Positions 15,430 to 16,159 of a stretch of 16,159 nucleotides of DNA are shown here, piece by piece. A program made the position numbers and the translations under genes. Positions within the stretch are counted from its first letter, which is position 1. The number at the start of each line of letters is the position of its first letter. The stretch comes from Flavobacteriia bacterium (GTDB lineage: Bacteria > Bacteroidota > Bacteroidia > Flavobacteriales > Flavobacteriaceae), in assembly GCA_011330545.1 (NCBI GenBank), contig DRQI01000242.1, positions 1 through 16,159 of the forward strand. The letters are read 5' to 3'. Under the pieces are notes generated by a model. That model did no database searches. It was not told the DNA's origin and saw nothing but the letters and a program-made list of their open reading frames with translations.

Positions 15430-16152
15430 ATGCAAATTGAAATATGTGCAAATTCGTATGCGTCGGCTAGCAATGCCGAGAAAGCCGGCGCCGATAGGAT
15501 AGAATTATGTGTTGAATTGGCCGTTGGCGGCATTACGCCTTCTTTCGGGTTGATAAAAAAAGTGATGGAAAAAATTTCCATTCCGGTACATGTATTAATT
15601 CGCCCTCGCAGTGGTGATTTTACCTATAATGATGCTGAGTTTGATGCGATGAAAACCGACATAGAGTTGTGTAAAAAATTAGGATGCCACGGTATTGTTT
15701 CAGGAGTGTTGCATCGCGACTTTAGTATTGATATAAAACGTACTAAAGAATTGATTGCTTGTTCTAAACCTTTATCGTTTACATTTCATCGGGCTTTTGA
15801 TTGGGTGCCAAATCCGTTACAATCATTAGCACAGTTGCTGGAGCTGGATGTAGATAGAATTTTAACATCAGGGCAAGAAACCAGTGTCATCAAAGGAATT
15901 TCATTACTGAAACAATTACAGGTGTTGGCCGGCAATCGGCTTATTATCATGCCCGGTGGCGGTGTAGATAAAAATGCAATTATACAATGTGAGAAAGCAG
16001 CTTTTAAAGAAGTGCATTTTTCGGCTACCGAACTGTGTAAAACCATCAACTATCCTAAGGTACCGATGAATAGCAATCGTTTTTTTGATGAGACACAATT
16101 GGCCATTTCTGATATTTCTAAAATTAAAGCCATCGTTAGTTTCGTTAAATAA
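15430..16152 (+). CDS. cutC: CutC family protein (copper homeostasis protein CutC)
   Basis: This is a 240-residue cytoplasmic TIM-barrel protein, the usual length for the family. Typical motifs are present: N-terminal 'EICANSYASASNAEKAGADR' followed by IELC, 'GGITPSFGLI', 'HVLIRPRSGDF' (54-64), 'FTFHRAFD' (117-124), 'ILTSGQ' (144-149) and 'IIMPGGGV' (172-179). CutC was named for copper tolerance in Escherichia coli, but its biochemical function is not settled, and the conserved Arg/His/Asp pocket suggests an enzyme acting on a small molecule. It is the only plus-strand gene here and is divergent from the glycosylasparaginase gene across 133 bases, an arrangement that hints at a link to glycan catabolism (inference). 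The gene is complete; its terminator lies beyond the window. Confidence 0.95.
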   Translation: MQIEICANSYASASNAEKAGADRIELCVELAVGGITPSFGLIKKVMEKISIPVHVLIRPRSGDFTYNDAEFDAMKTDIELCKKLGCHGIVSGVLHRDFSIDIKRTKELIACSKPLSFTFHRAFDWVPNPLQSLAQLLELDVDRILTSGQETSVIKGISLLKQLQVLAGNRLIIMPGGGVDKNAIIQCEKAAFKEVHFSATELCKTINYPKVPMNSNRFFDETQLAISDISKIKAIVSFVK

Positions 16153-16159
16153 TTGCCAA

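Overview
The window looks like a chromosomal segment of a member of the Bacteroidota, most likely family Flavobacteriaceae. The DNA is AT-rich, there are lipoproteins with short Lys-rich signal peptides ending in a Cys followed by Ser/Asn/Asp-rich tails, there is a hybrid two-component system with a Reg_prop/Y_Y_Y sensor and an AraC output, PolA is of flavobacterial type, and a glycosylasparaginase closely matches the classical flavobacterial enzyme in active-site spacing. All genes except cutC lie on the minus strand. No tRNA, rRNA, CRISPR array, insertion sequence or phage gene was seen, and no gene-free stretch exceeds about 220 bases.

Left part (1-4983). Reading leftward from about 4920, an AT-rich intergenic region with an 11-bp inverted repeat precedes four lipoprotein genes and one SIMPL-like secreted protein. 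They are separated by only 11 to 31 bases and probably form one operon. The lipoproteins are an unrecognised 383-residue protein, a LamG-type jelly-roll protein, a protein made of seven regular repeats (probably a seven-bladed propeller) and a protein with YD/DUF4595-like strands. At the left edge is a broken gene: a clean signal peptide, then a frameshift and an in-frame stop, followed by sequence resembling a DUF4440/NTF2-like secreted protein.

Middle (4984-8847). A 1287-residue hybrid two-component system (periplasmic propeller sensor, histidine kinase, receiver, AraC DNA-binding domain) lies directly upstream of the lipoprotein operon and points the same way, so it is the obvious candidate regulator. 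Such regulators usually sit beside SusC/SusD and carbohydrate-active enzymes; neither is present inside this window.

Right part (8923-16152). A TerC-family membrane protein, a 502-residue secreted protein of unknown function and DNA polymerase I (polA) are closely spaced and probably co-transcribed, with polA first. A strong hairpin terminator separates polA from a Tat-exported glycosylasparaginase. That gene is divergent from cutC, and the intergenic region between them holds a perfect 12-bp GC-rich palindrome.

The best candidate for something undescribed is the regulator plus surface-lipoprotein operon. The genes to its right are ordinary housekeeping or catabolic functions.
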